A DNA stretch of 64,000 nt from an uncultured Isoptericola sp. GTDB taxonomy: Bacteria > Actinomycetota > Actinomycetes > Actinomycetales > Cellulomonadaceae. This document shows positions 19,362-27,308 of this stretch, piece by piece. The notes beneath the pieces were generated by a model. The model was given only the letters and a program-made list of their open reading frames with translations, was not told where the DNA came from and did no database searches. Each line of letters opens with the position of its first letter. The stretch's first letter is position 1. Both the position numbers and the translations under genes were made by a program. The stretch lies in contig CANMFP010000001.1 of the NCBI GenBank assembly GCA_947497265.1, positions 496,001 through 560,000 on the forward strand, in the 5' to 3' direction.

Positions 19362-20792
19362 TCAGGCGTCTTCGGGGAGGCAGCCGAACGCCTCGTCCCG
19401 GCCGGGGCCGGCGGTGACGAGCAGCCCTTCCAGCCCTGATCCCTCGGGCACCGGACGCGGGTCGTCGACCACGATCCAGAGGCCGTCGACCACGTCGTAG
19501 TGCGCCTGCGGGCCGTCCGTCACCAGGGTGCCCACGGCTGCGACCAGCCGTTCGACCTCTTCGCCGGCGGTGCCGACACCCACGGACGACCGGACCGCCC
19601 CGGCGCCGTACCCGAGCCGGGAGAGCAGCGGGTGCGCGCAGAACCGGCCGTCGCGCACCCCGATGCCGTGCTCGGCCGACAGGTAGGCCGCGACCTGTCC
19701 GGGCTCGTACCCGTCCACGGTGAACGTCACGACCCCGACGGCGTCGGCCGCGTCGGGCCAGGGCCGCACCACCTCGACGCCCTCGATCGCCTCGAGGCCC
19801 GTGACGAGCCGCTGGCGCAGGGTGTCCTCGTGCTCGCGCAGCGTCTGGCCGTCGATCTCGCCGAGCGCCTCGCAGGCGGCGGCGAGCGCCACCGCCCCGA
19901 GCACGTTGGGCGACCCGGCCTCGTGCCGCGCCGGGCCGTCGTGCCACTCCGTGCCGTCGACGCGCACGCTGCGCACGGCGCCACCGCCCGCGAGGTACGG
20001 CGTGCCGGTGTCGAGCCAGTCGCGACGGCCCACGAGCACGCCCGCGCCGAACGGGGCGTACGTCTTGTGCCCGGAGAACGCGAGGTAGTCGACGCCGGTC
20101 TCGGCCAGCGAGAAGCGGCGGTGCGGGACGAGCTGCGCCCCGTCGAGCAGCACGCGGGCGCCGACGGCGTGCGCGGACTCGACCAGCTCCGCCACCGGCA
20201 GCACCTCGCCCGTGACGTTCGAGGCGCCGGTCAGGGCCAGGAGCGCGTACCCCTGCCCGACGGCGGCAGCCGCCGCGAGCTCCTCGCGCAGCGCCGTGAC
20301 GGTGGCGGCGGCCGTCTCGCAGCCGGTCAGCACCGTGGCGCGGGCGGACCGCTGCCAGGGCAGGAAGTTCGCGTGGTGCTCCACGTCGAGGACGAGCACC
20401 CGGCCCGGCTCGCCGTCGTCGGCCGCCGGGACGCAGCCCGCGAGCAGGTTGAGCGCGTCGGTGGTGTTGCGCACGACGAGCGTGGCGTCGTCGTCCCGAG
20501 CTCCGACGAACTCGCCGATGGTGCGCCGGGCGGTCTCGTACAGGGAGGTGGCCACCTGCGAGAGATAGCCGGCACCCCGGTGCACGGAGGCGTAGAGCGG
20601 CAGGGTCCGGCTGATGCGGTCGGCGACGGCCTCGAGCGCGGGGGCCGAGGCCGCGACGTCGAGGTTCGCGTAGGGGACGCGGCGTCCGTCGACGAGCGGG
20701 GCGGGCGTGTCGTGACCCACGACCGGGAGCACGGGCTCCAGGTGCCCGACGTCCGTGCTGGGACAGGCAGGGGTCTCGGCGAGAGCGGTCAT
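19362..20792 (-). CDS. Class V aminotransferase, cysteine-desulfurase-like
   Basis: A 476-residue fold-type I PLP enzyme resembling SufS/Csd. PLP residues are visible: D217 in LLDGAQ and K243 in FSGHKTYAPFGAG, with a cysteine later in RDGRFCAH. It is about 60 residues longer than SufS, mainly through an N-terminal extension and a C-terminal segment after residue 420. The ATG has a strong GAGGAGG and is preceded by a SAM-IV riboswitch, so the enzyme is tied to sulfur-amino-acid or SAM status rather than to an Fe-S operon; no suf genes adjoin it. Desulfurase activity is inferred. Confidence 0.85.
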   Translation of the reverse strand: MTALAETPACPSTDVGHLEPVLPVVGHDTPAPLVDGRRVPYANLDVAASAPALEAVADRISRTLPLYASVHRGAGYLSQVATSLYETARRTIGEFVGARDDDATLVVRNTTDALNLLAGCVPAADDGEPGRVLVLDVEHHANFLPWQRSARATVLTGCETAAATVTALREELAAAAAVGQGYALLALTGASNVTGEVLPVAELVESAHAVGARVLLDGAQLVPHRRFSLAETGVDYLAFSGHKTYAPFGAGVLVGRRDWLDTGTPYLAGGGAVRSVRVDGTEWHDGPARHEAGSPNVLGAVALAAACEALGEIDGQTLREHEDTLRQRLVTGLEAIEGVEVVRPWPDAADAVGVVTFTVDGYEPGQVAAYLSAEHGIGVRDGRFCAHPLLSRLGYGAGAVRSSVGVGTAGEEVERLVAAVGTLVTDGPQAHYDVVDGLWIVVDDPRPVPEGSGLEGLLVTAGPGRDEAFGCLPEDA

Positions 20793-20811
20793 GTGGTCCT
20801 CCTCAGTGTCC

Positions 20812-20829
20812 CGGGGAGCGACCTCCCCG
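20812..20829 (-). promoter_or_regulatory. Hairpin between SAM-IV aptamer and ribosome site
   Basis: CGGGGAG-GTCG-CTCCCCG forms a perfect 7-bp stem with a 4-nt loop, 20 nt upstream of the start codon. Its 5' arm reuses the last bases of the SAM-IV 3' strand, so aptamer folding and this hairpin should compete. It is a plausible expression platform. Confidence 0.6.
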
Positions 20830-20939
20830 CGCTTGCCCGACGCCGGGCGGCGCGGAGCCAGGTCGTCACCCGGGGCACCCCGCCGCGAGGGGAGGGTTGC
20901 CGGCCAGCGAGCCGGGGCTTCGCGCTGGCGCTCATGACC
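20823..20939 (-). promoter_or_regulatory. SAM-IV riboswitch
   Basis: Read on the minus strand the RNA begins GGTCATGAG and runs through the hallmark blocks AAGCCCCGGCTCGCTGGCC, GGCAACCCTCC, GGGGTGCCCCGGGTGACGACC and the 3' pseudoknot strand GGCAAGCGCGGG. These match the SAM-IV class known from mycobacteria and streptomycetes in the same order and spacing. P1 closes between the 5' GGTC and GACC. It lies in the leader of the cysteine-desulfurase-like gene. Confidence 0.94.
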
Positions 20940-20946
20940 TGTCGCC

Positions 20947-20976
20947 ATGGTCACCAATCGCGAGCGGCGATGTCAA
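20947..20976 (-). promoter_or_regulatory. Promoter for the SAM-IV transcript
   Basis: The minus strand carries a consensus -35 TTGACA (20971-20976), an 18-bp spacer and GACCAT (20947-20952). The predicted start of transcription falls within a few bases of the 5' end of the SAM-IV aptamer. Confidence 0.7.
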
Positions 20977-21046
20977 CAGATGGGCGCGTTGTCTCAGGAT
21001 GCGGGCACCTGAGGGTCGCGTGCCGGAGAGGAGGAGACGATCTGGC

Positions 21047-21718
21047 ATGAAGAAGTACATCCTCTTCGACCATGACGGCGTGCTCGTGGACACCGAGCAC
21101 TGGTACTTCAAGGCCGGCGAACGCGCCTTCGCCGACGTCGACCTGACGTTGGACAAGCCGCAGTACCTGAGCGACATGAGCAACGGCCTGGGCACGTGGG
21201 TCCAGGCCAGGTCGGCGGGTGTCGACGAGCAGACGATCGATCGGCTCCGCGAGGCACGCGACGACTACTACCAGGAGTACCTGCGGACGCAGCAGATCGA
21301 GATCGACGGCGTCGTCGAGGTGCTGGCCGAGCTGTCACGGCACGCGCGTCTGGCCGTCGTGACGACCGCCAAGCGCGCGGACTTCGACCTCATCCACGAG
21401 AAGCGGCAGATCCGCGCCTTCATGGACTTCGTCCTCGTGCGTGAGGACTACGAGCGCGCCAAGCCGGACCCCGAGCCGTACCTCATGGGCTTGGAGCGCT
21501 TCGGCGCCACCAGGGCCGAGACCTTGGTCGTGGAGGACTCGGCCCGTGGGCTGCGGTCAGCAGTGGCGGCCGGCATCGACTGCGCCGTCGTCCACCACGA
21601 GTTCACTCGGTCCGGCGACTTCTCGGGTGCGACCTTTCGAATCGAAGCGCTGGGCGAGCTGACCGACATCGTCCGGGGCGATGGGCTCCCCTCGGAGAGC
21701 TCACGGACCAAGCAGTGA
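21047..21718 (+). CDS. HAD-superfamily phosphatase, subfamily IA
   Basis: A 223-residue HAD hydrolase with all four motifs: DHDGVLVD (nucleophile D8, acid D10), the Thr of VVTTAK, Lys in RAKPDPEP, and VVEDSARG. The alpha-helical cap between motifs I and II is of the beta-phosphoglucomutase/phosphatase type; the substrate is unknown. It has a good Shine-Dalgarno (GAGGAGGAG). The coding sequence is visibly less GC-rich than its neighbours, and its end overlaps the convergent ATPase gene by 18 bp, so the two may have arrived together. Confidence 0.9.
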   Translation: MKKYILFDHDGVLVDTEHWYFKAGERAFADVDLTLDKPQYLSDMSNGLGTWVQARSAGVDEQTIDRLREARDDYYQEYLRTQQIEIDGVVEVLAELSRHARLAVVTTAKRADFDLIHEKRQIRAFMDFVLVREDYERAKPDPEPYLMGLERFGATRAETLVVEDSARGLRSAVAAGIDCAVVHHEFTRSGDFSGATFRIEALGELTDIVRGDGLPSESSRTKQ

Positions 21719-22996
21719 CAGCGGAACGACGGCGATCCCGTCCTCGGGGCGCCGGTAGGCGATGGGCCCTGTGGTGACGACGACGGCGTCGAGCAGGTCG
21801 TCCCCCAGCTTCTCCTTGAGCCACCGCAGGTGCTTGACATCATGATCTGTCGGGTGCGGCGCGACCTTGACCTCGATGGCCACCACCTTGCCGTCGTCCC
21901 GCTCGACGATCAGGTCGACCTCGTGGTCACCCTGCTTGGTCCGCAGGTGCGAGACCTTGGCCTCGTGCGTCTCGGCATGGACGAGGACCGACAGTGCGAC
22001 CAGGTGCTCGAACATGGCGCCGAGCAGGAGTCCGTCGCGGATGGTCACCTTTCCCGGGTGAGGACGCTCGAGAAGACCACGCGCACCGACACCGAGCAGC
22101 CTCATGGCCAAGGCAGGGTCTGCCAGGAAATGCTTGGGCGACTGCGCGAGCGACGCCAGGCGCCGCCGGGGCCCGAGCCACGCCGGCACCTGGTCGATCA
22201 GCCAGAGCCGGGCGAGCGTGTCCCGGTAGGCAATGGTCGCCGAACGCGACGGCTTGTCGACCTGCCCCGACGTCGATGCGTTGAGGATGGACTCGTAGGA
22301 CGCCGTCGAGCTCGTGGCCGCGGCGAAGGCCGTCAGCCAGGCACGGAGCGTCTCCGGCCTGCGCACCACGTGCCCGACCTCACTGAACTCGTGATCCACG
22401 ATGCGCGCGACATACCCGTTCAACGCCCGCACCCGCATCCGCTCAGGAAGGGTCCGCATTCCGGGGAACCCTGACGCAGCGATCTCCTCGGCGTAGTCGC
22501 GCAGCACCAGCTCGGATCGTCCACTGACGGGCGCCGGGTGATCGCCGAGCAGTTCACCGAACGACACCGTGGGTTCGACCAGGCCTCGCTCGTCCATCGA
22601 CATGGGGCGCATGCGGAGTCGCACGATGCGCCCCGCGCCCGAGTGCGTCCGCTCGGTCGGTGTTGCTGACCCGGTCAGCAGGTAGCTTCCTGGCGGCGCC
22701 CCGCGGTCCACCGCGCGGCGCACCCTGTCCCACGTAGCGGGCACCTGCTGCCATTCGTCGACGAGCACGGGCCGCGGCTCCTCGGTGAGCCACGAGGTGT
22801 CGATCTCGGCGAGCCGCGCCTCATCCGGGTCGTCGAGCGAGAGCACGGTTCGGGCCAGACGACGTGCCGTCGCCGTCTTCCCGACGCCCTTCGGCCCTTC
22901 GAGCGCGACGGCAGGCAGACCCGACATGACGTCGTCCAACAGGCCATCAACTGCTCGCGGGGTGTAGTCCATGGAGTCGACATTACCCCAGGCCAT
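21701..22996 (-). CDS. AAA ATPase with DUF4143 domain
   Basis: A 431-residue member of the AAA_14/DUF4143 family, ATPases of unknown function found sporadically across bacteria and archaea. Walker A is GPKGVGKT (34-41), Walker B is VLVDEW (D80, E81) and the sensor is LTGSATP (107-113). The C-terminal DUF4143 part ends with a PD-(D/E)XK-nuclease-like pattern: D361, E375 and K377 in EVDLIVE...AIEVK. Composition is less GC-rich than the surrounding genes. The ATG has no Shine-Dalgarno; TAGTCT lies 7 nt upstream, within a repeat-rich promoter. Confidence 0.9.
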   Translation of the reverse strand: MAWGNVDSMDYTPRAVDGLLDDVMSGLPAVALEGPKGVGKTATARRLARTVLSLDDPDEARLAEIDTSWLTEEPRPVLVDEWQQVPATWDRVRRAVDRGAPPGSYLLTGSATPTERTHSGAGRIVRLRMRPMSMDERGLVEPTVSFGELLGDHPAPVSGRSELVLRDYAEEIAASGFPGMRTLPERMRVRALNGYVARIVDHEFSEVGHVVRRPETLRAWLTAFAAATSSTASYESILNASTSGQVDKPSRSATIAYRDTLARLWLIDQVPAWLGPRRRLASLAQSPKHFLADPALAMRLLGVGARGLLERPHPGKVTIRDGLLLGAMFEHLVALSVLVHAETHEAKVSHLRTKQGDHEVDLIVERDDGKVVAIEVKVAPHPTDHDVKHLRWLKEKLGDDLLDAVVVTTGPIAYRRPEDGIAVVPLSLLGP

Positions 22997-23003
22997 GCAC
23001 TCA

Positions 23004-23065
23004 AGACTACAGATCGACGCACTTAAACACTACAGATTTACGGTCCTGTACACGACAGATCGACG
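23004..23065 (-). promoter_or_regulatory. DUF4143-ATPase promoter with three phased 14-bp repeats
   Basis: Three direct repeats on the plus strand, ACTACAGATCGACG (23006-23019), ACTACAGATTTACG (23029-23042) and ACGACAGATCGACG (23052-23065), are spaced exactly 23 bp apart. The first covers the leaderless -10 TAGTCT (minus strand, 23004-23009) of the ATPase gene. The arrangement looks like a cooperative operator; the protein that binds is unknown and could be the ATPase itself. Confidence 0.75.
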
Positions 23066-23087
23066 TACCGCGGACCGGCCGGACTGA

Positions 23088-23139
23088 GACACGGCGTCCG
23101 GCCTGCGAGACGCCCGTCCCGCAGGCCGGACGCCGTGTC
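23088..23139. repeat. 20-bp perfect inverted repeat
   Basis: GACACGGCGTCCGGCCTGCG (23088-23107) is followed after a 12-nt spacer by its exact complement (23120-23139). It sits between two divergent promoters, so it is not at the end of any gene; its right arm covers the -35 position of the SAM-I promoter and ends 1 bp before that promoter's -10. It could be an operator, a displaced terminator or an insertion scar. Confidence 0.85.
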
Positions 23140-23140
23140 G

Positions 23141-23278
23141 TACGATCGCGGTGACCATCCCGAGCGGCCGAGTGACGTGGCACGTCGACGCCGCAGCAAC
23201 CCGCGGGACCTCGCCGCCGTCGTCGGCCGACGCGACAGCGAGGGACCGGGCGTGGGTGCTACCGCCACGACCGATGGG
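23141..23278 (+). promoter_or_regulatory. SAM-I (S-box) riboswitch with its promoter
   Basis: TACGAT (23141-23146) is the -10; transcription should start near 23153. The RNA then shows S-box blocks in order: P1 CCATC (23155-23159); GAGCGGCCGAGTGACGTGGC forming P2 with a kink-turn; GCCGCAGCAACC; a GC-rich P3 with CCTCGC/GCGAGG; GGGTGCTACC; and the P1 partner GATGG (23273-23277). The P1 3' strand shares bases with the ribosome site GGGAGGAG, so SAM binding should mask translation of the rhodanese-metZ message. Confidence 0.85.
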
Positions 23279-23287
23279 AGGAGTGCC

Positions 23288-23743
23288 ATGACCGCACCGC
23301 TCGAACCGATCGAACCTCGCCCCGCCGAGGGCTACGCCGGGGACATCACGCCGCAGCAGGCGTGGGACCTGCTCGCCGCCGATCCCGACGCCGTGCTCGT
23401 CGACGTCCGCACCGACGGCGAGTGGCGCACCGTCGGCGTCCCCGACGTCGGCGAGCTGGGCAAGGCACCCGTCCTCAGCCAGTGGGTGACGGCCGACGGC
23501 CGACCCAACCCCGGCTTCCTCACCGAGCTCGAGACCGCCGGCGTGGGCCCCGGCCGCCCCGTGGTGTTCCTGTGCCGGTCGGGCCAGCGCTCCATCGGCG
23601 CCGCCCGGCTCGCCACGTCCGCCGGGATCAGCCCCTCCTACAACGTCCTGGAGGGCTTCGAGGGCGCACCCGGGTTCGGCGGGGTCCGCGACCAGACCGG
23701 CTGGAAGGTCCGCGGGCTCCCCCACCAGGAGCACACCCCGTGA
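23288..23743 (+). CDS. Rhodanese-like sulfurtransferase
   Basis: A 151-residue single rhodanese domain. The active-site loop CRSGQRS starts at Cys96, which carries the persulfide. This small rhodanese precedes metZ in many proteobacteria and actinobacteria and is thought to supply or handle sulfur for homocysteine formation. It overlaps metZ by 4 nt (GTGA), and its ribosome site is part of the SAM-I P1 helix. Confidence 0.92.
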   Translation: MTAPLEPIEPRPAEGYAGDITPQQAWDLLAADPDAVLVDVRTDGEWRTVGVPDVGELGKAPVLSQWVTADGRPNPGFLTELETAGVGPGRPVVFLCRSGQRSIGAARLATSAGISPSYNVLEGFEGAPGFGGVRDQTGWKVRGLPHQEHTP

Positions 23744-25011
23744 ACCGCGCCGACATCCCGACCGGCCCCGGCGCCAACCCCACGCTGCTCGGCGGTGCCG
23801 GTCACCGGCCACTGCCCGCGTCGGCCCGCCCCGCCACGCTGGCCGTGCGCGGTGGCCACCGTCGCTCGGACTTCTCCGAGACGTCCGAGGCGATGTTCCT
23901 CACGCAGGGGTACACGTACGACACCGCCGCCGACGCCGAGGCAGCGTTCACCGGAGACCACTCCCGGTTCGTGTACTCCCGCTACGGCAACCCGACCGTG
24001 CGCACGTTCGAGGAGCGGCTGCGACTGATCGAGGGCGCCGAGGCGTGCTACGCCACGACGACCGGCATGTCTGCCGTGTTCACCACGCTCGCGGCGCTGG
24101 TGTCCAGCGGCTCGCGCATCGTCTCCGCCCGCGCGCTCTTCGGCTCCACCAACGTCATCTACGACGAGATCCTCGCCAAGTGGGGCGTGCACGTGGACCT
24201 CGTCGACGGGCACGTCGACTCGCAGTGGGAGGAGGCGCTCGCCACGCCGGCCGACGTCGTCTTCTTCGAGACGCCGTCGAACCCCATGCAGGACCTGGTG
24301 GACGTGCGGCGCGTGTGCGAGCTCGCCCACGCGGCGGGCGCCGTCGTCGTCGTCGACAACGTGTTCGCCACCCCCGTGCTGCAGAAGCCGCTCGAGCTCG
24401 GGGCGGACATCGTCGTCTACTCGGCGACGAAGCACATCGACGGACAGGGCCGCGTGCTCGGCGGGGCGATCCTCGGACCGGAGGAGTTCCTGTCCGGGCC
24501 GGTCGAGACGTTCCTGCGGCACACCGGGCCGTCGCTGAGCCCGTTCAACGCCTGGGTGCTGCTCAAGGGCCTGGAGACGCTGGACGTGCGCGTCCGCGCC
24601 CAGAACGCGGCCGCGCTCCAGGTCGCCGAGCACCTCGAGGCGGCCGACGGCGTCACGCGGGTGCGCTATCCGTTCCTGGCCTCGCACCCCCAGCACGAGC
24701 TGGCCGTCGCGCAGCAGACGGGCGGCGGCACCGTGGTGACGTTCGATCTCGACGTGCCCACCGGGAGCGCGCCCGAGGAGGCCAAGAAGCGCGCCTTCGC
24801 GTTCCTCGACGCGCTGCAGATCGTGGACATCTCGAACAACCTCGGCGACGCGAAGTCCCTGATCACCCACCCGGCGACCACCACCCACCGGCGCCTCGGG
24901 GCCGCGGGGCGTGCCGCCGTCGGGATCCACGAGACCACCGTGCGCCTGTCGGTCGGCCTGGAGGACCCGCTGGACGTCATCGAGGACGTCGAGCAGGCGC
25001 TGCGGGCCTGA
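23740..25011 (+). CDS. metZ: O-succinylhomoserine sulfhydrylase
   Basis: A 423-residue Cys/Met-metabolism PLP enzyme making homocysteine from an activated homoserine and sulfide. PLP-binding Lys231 lies in YSATKHIDGQGR; the phosphate-binding YSRYGNPT motif is at about residues 79-86. MetZ is chosen over MetB/MetY from the linked rhodanese and the length. The GTG start overlaps the rhodanese stop; both are controlled by the upstream SAM-I riboswitch, giving end-product control of methionine synthesis. Confidence 0.93.
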   Translation: MNRADIPTGPGANPTLLGGAGHRPLPASARPATLAVRGGHRRSDFSETSEAMFLTQGYTYDTAADAEAAFTGDHSRFVYSRYGNPTVRTFEERLRLIEGAEACYATTTGMSAVFTTLAALVSSGSRIVSARALFGSTNVIYDEILAKWGVHVDLVDGHVDSQWEEALATPADVVFFETPSNPMQDLVDVRRVCELAHAAGAVVVVDNVFATPVLQKPLELGADIVVYSATKHIDGQGRVLGGAILGPEEFLSGPVETFLRHTGPSLSPFNAWVLLKGLETLDVRVRAQNAAALQVAEHLEAADGVTRVRYPFLASHPQHELAVAQQTGGGTVVTFDLDVPTGSAPEEAKKRAFAFLDALQIVDISNNLGDAKSLITHPATTTHRRLGAAGRAAVGIHETTVRLSVGLEDPLDVIEDVEQALRA

Positions 25012-25055
25012 CCCGCGAGCCGTGCACGAGCCGGGCACGTCCCGTCCCCGCCGGC

Positions 25056-26111
25056 TCACCTCCGGAACGCGTCGGCAGCACGCTGCAGGGCGACAGCCAG
25101 TGCCCCGGCCACCAGCTCCGCGTCGTTCTGCGGACCTTCCTGACGCGCTTGTCCGGTGAACGACCGTGCCACCTCGTCGAACCGGTCGGCCAGCTCCTGA
25201 CGGTCCGGGTCCCACGCGTGCGCACGCAGCAGCTTGACGAGCGCCCGCAGCACGTCGGCGAACGACCGGCGCAGCGGATCGCCCAGATCGACCGGGTCCC
25301 CGGTGTCCATGAGCAGACTGATGGCCTGGTCCAACGACGCGGCCACCGTCTCGAGCTCCTTGACGCGGACCTGCTGCCTCCGGGTCCACTCCCGGTGCCG
25401 ACGCACCCGAGGGTTCGCCCGCTCCGCCTCGCGCGTACGACGCGCCGACCGCCGGCCCTGCTCGAGCACCTGGTCCATCGTCTGACGACGGCGGTTCCAC
25501 TCGTCGACGGACAGCGTCTCTGCCTCCCCGACCTCGTCCGCCAGATCCTCCGCCTGGTCCGCCAGGACGTTGCTGAGCCGGTCGAGCGCGTCCTCGGTGG
25601 GCGTGAGCGGCAACGGCGGCAGCGCCAGGTTGACGCCGATCCCGATCGCGGCACCGGCGGCGACGAGGCCGGCGAACGATCCCACGTACTCCAGGGCGTC
25701 GGCGTTGCCGAGGATGAGCACGAAGATGGCCGACGTCGCGACCCAGTTGCCCATCTCGCCGAAGTACCGCCAGCCCGAGATGAGCAGCGCGGCACCCACC
25801 ACCACGGCCACCGCCGGCGCACCCGGCGCCAGGAACGCGTCGGCAGCACGCGCGATGCCCGCCCCGACCAGGACCGCCAAGGTGACCTGGGCGGAGTCGC
25901 GCACGGAGCGCACCAGCGTGCTGGTGGTCGCGATGACCGCCCCGAGCGGCGCGTAGTACGGGTACTCCGACAGCGGTGCCGGGGCGATGAGCCCGACGTA
26001 CCAGGCGATCCCCGCGGCGATCGCCCCGCGGGTCGCCAACGACCACCGCGGGTGGCGCAGCCATGCGCGGTGCGCGGCGTTGAGCGCCCCGGTGATCCTG
26101 CGGGCAACCAT
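25056..26111 (-). CDS. FUSC/aromatic-acid-exporter-like membrane protein
   Basis: A 351-residue protein with about six hydrophobic helices in the first 170 residues, followed by a long charged helical cytoplasmic region (about 170-351) rich in Arg and Glu, as in the FUSC/ArAE family. Such proteins are poorly characterised, with proposed roles in export of aromatic acids or other small molecules. The start has a strong GGAGGAGG. It is convergent with metZ and divergent from the luciferase-like gene. Confidence 0.75.
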   Translation of the reverse strand: MVARRITGALNAAHRAWLRHPRWSLATRGAIAAGIAWYVGLIAPAPLSEYPYYAPLGAVIATTSTLVRSVRDSAQVTLAVLVGAGIARAADAFLAPGAPAVAVVVGAALLISGWRYFGEMGNWVATSAIFVLILGNADALEYVGSFAGLVAAGAAIGIGVNLALPPLPLTPTEDALDRLSNVLADQAEDLADEVGEAETLSVDEWNRRRQTMDQVLEQGRRSARRTREAERANPRVRRHREWTRRQQVRVKELETVAASLDQAISLLMDTGDPVDLGDPLRRSFADVLRALVKLLRAHAWDPDRQELADRFDEVARSFTGQARQEGPQNDAELVAGALAVALQRAADAFRR

Positions 26112-26243
26112 GTTCCTCCTCCTCGCCGTACCGGTCCCCGCTGATCGTGGGCACGACCGACGGTCGCCGCATCCGGGGGCGTCCTCGGGGTCTCCTGCAC
26201 GGCGGGCGGATGATTCCGTGGCCCGTGACGGTTGCTCCAGACG

Positions 26244-27281
26244 ATGAGCACCTCACCCTCCCTCTCCGTCCTGGACCTGGTCCCCGTGCGCACCGGGCAG
26301 ACGAGCGCCCAGGCGCTGGCCTCCTCGCTCGAGCTCGTCGCGCGCGCCGACGAGCTCGGGTACGAGCGCTACTGGTTCGCCGAGCACCACAACATGGCCG
26401 CCGTCGCGGCCTCGACGCCACCCGTCATGATCGCGGCCGCGGCCGCCCGCACGTCGCGGATCCGCGTCGGCTCGGGCGGTGTCATGCTCCCCAACCACGC
26501 TCCGCTGGTGGTCGCCGAGCAGTTCGCCGCACTGGAAGCCCTCGCCCCGGGCCGGATCGACCTCGGCATCGGCCGCGCGCCCGGCTCCGACCCCGTGGTG
26601 ACGGCGCTGCTGCGCGCGTCCGGACCGACGTCGGACGTCGAGCGGTTCCCCGAGCACGTGCAGAACATCCTCGCGCTCATGGAGCCCGACGGCGCCCGGC
26701 TGCGGCTGACCGACGGCAAGATCTACGACGTGCGCGCCACCCCCGCGGCCACCGGCTCCCCGACCGTGTGGCTGCTCGGCTCGAGCGACTTCTCGGCACG
26801 CCTCGCCGCGGAGCTCGGCCTGCCCTACGTGTTCGCCAACCACTTCTCCGGCGCCGGCATCGACCAGGTGCTCGCGCTGTACCGCGACGGCTACCGGCCG
26901 AGCGACGCGCACCCGGAGCCGCGGACGTTCCTCACCGTCAACGCCGTCGTGGCCCCCACGCTCAACGAGGCGGAGGAGCGCGCCCTCCCCCAGCTGCGGG
27001 CGATGGCCCGGTTGCGGACCGGCAGGCCGATGGGACGTGCCGAGACCGTCGAGGAGGCGCTCGCGACCCCGCTGGACGGGCTCGGCCAGCAGATGGTCGA
27101 CGACATGCGGTCCCGCTGGGTGGTCGGCGAGCCGGAGGTCGCCCGTCAGGAGGTCGCGGACCTCGCCGCGCGGCACGGCGCCGGCGAGGTCATGGTGGTC
27201 CCCGTGGCCGGAACGTACGCCGGCGAGCCGCTGGAAGCCACCCCCGGCCGCGTGCAGACCCTGGAGCTGCTCGCGGGCTGA
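26244..27281 (+). CDS. Luciferase-like (LLM) flavin oxidoreductase
   Basis: A 345-residue bacterial-luciferase-like TIM barrel of the alkanal-monooxygenase-like group, using FMN or F420. The N-terminal strand SLSVLDLVPVRTG and the block RYWFAEHHNMAAVAASTP are family-typical. The substrate is unknown. The ATG lacks a clear Shine-Dalgarno and its promoter is not obvious. It begins a run of three rightward, separately promoted genes (this one, an MBL hydrolase and a second LLM protein). Confidence 0.88.
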   Translation: MSTSPSLSVLDLVPVRTGQTSAQALASSLELVARADELGYERYWFAEHHNMAAVAASTPPVMIAAAAARTSRIRVGSGGVMLPNHAPLVVAEQFAALEALAPGRIDLGIGRAPGSDPVVTALLRASGPTSDVERFPEHVQNILALMEPDGARLRLTDGKIYDVRATPAATGSPTVWLLGSSDFSARLAAELGLPYVFANHFSGAGIDQVLALYRDGYRPSDAHPEPRTFLTVNAVVAPTLNEAEERALPQLRAMARLRTGRPMGRAETVEEALATPLDGLGQQMVDDMRSRWVVGEPEVARQEVADLAARHGAGEVMVVPVAGTYAGEPLEATPGRVQTLELLAG

Positions 27282-27308
27282 GCGCGGACCCGTGCCACGA
27301 TGGGCAGC

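Noticed and set aside
20958..23140. Classical mobile element or integron around the HAD-ATPase module
   Set aside because: No transposase, integrase, terminal repeats or target duplication could be found at its edges; only composition and arrangement suggest transfer.
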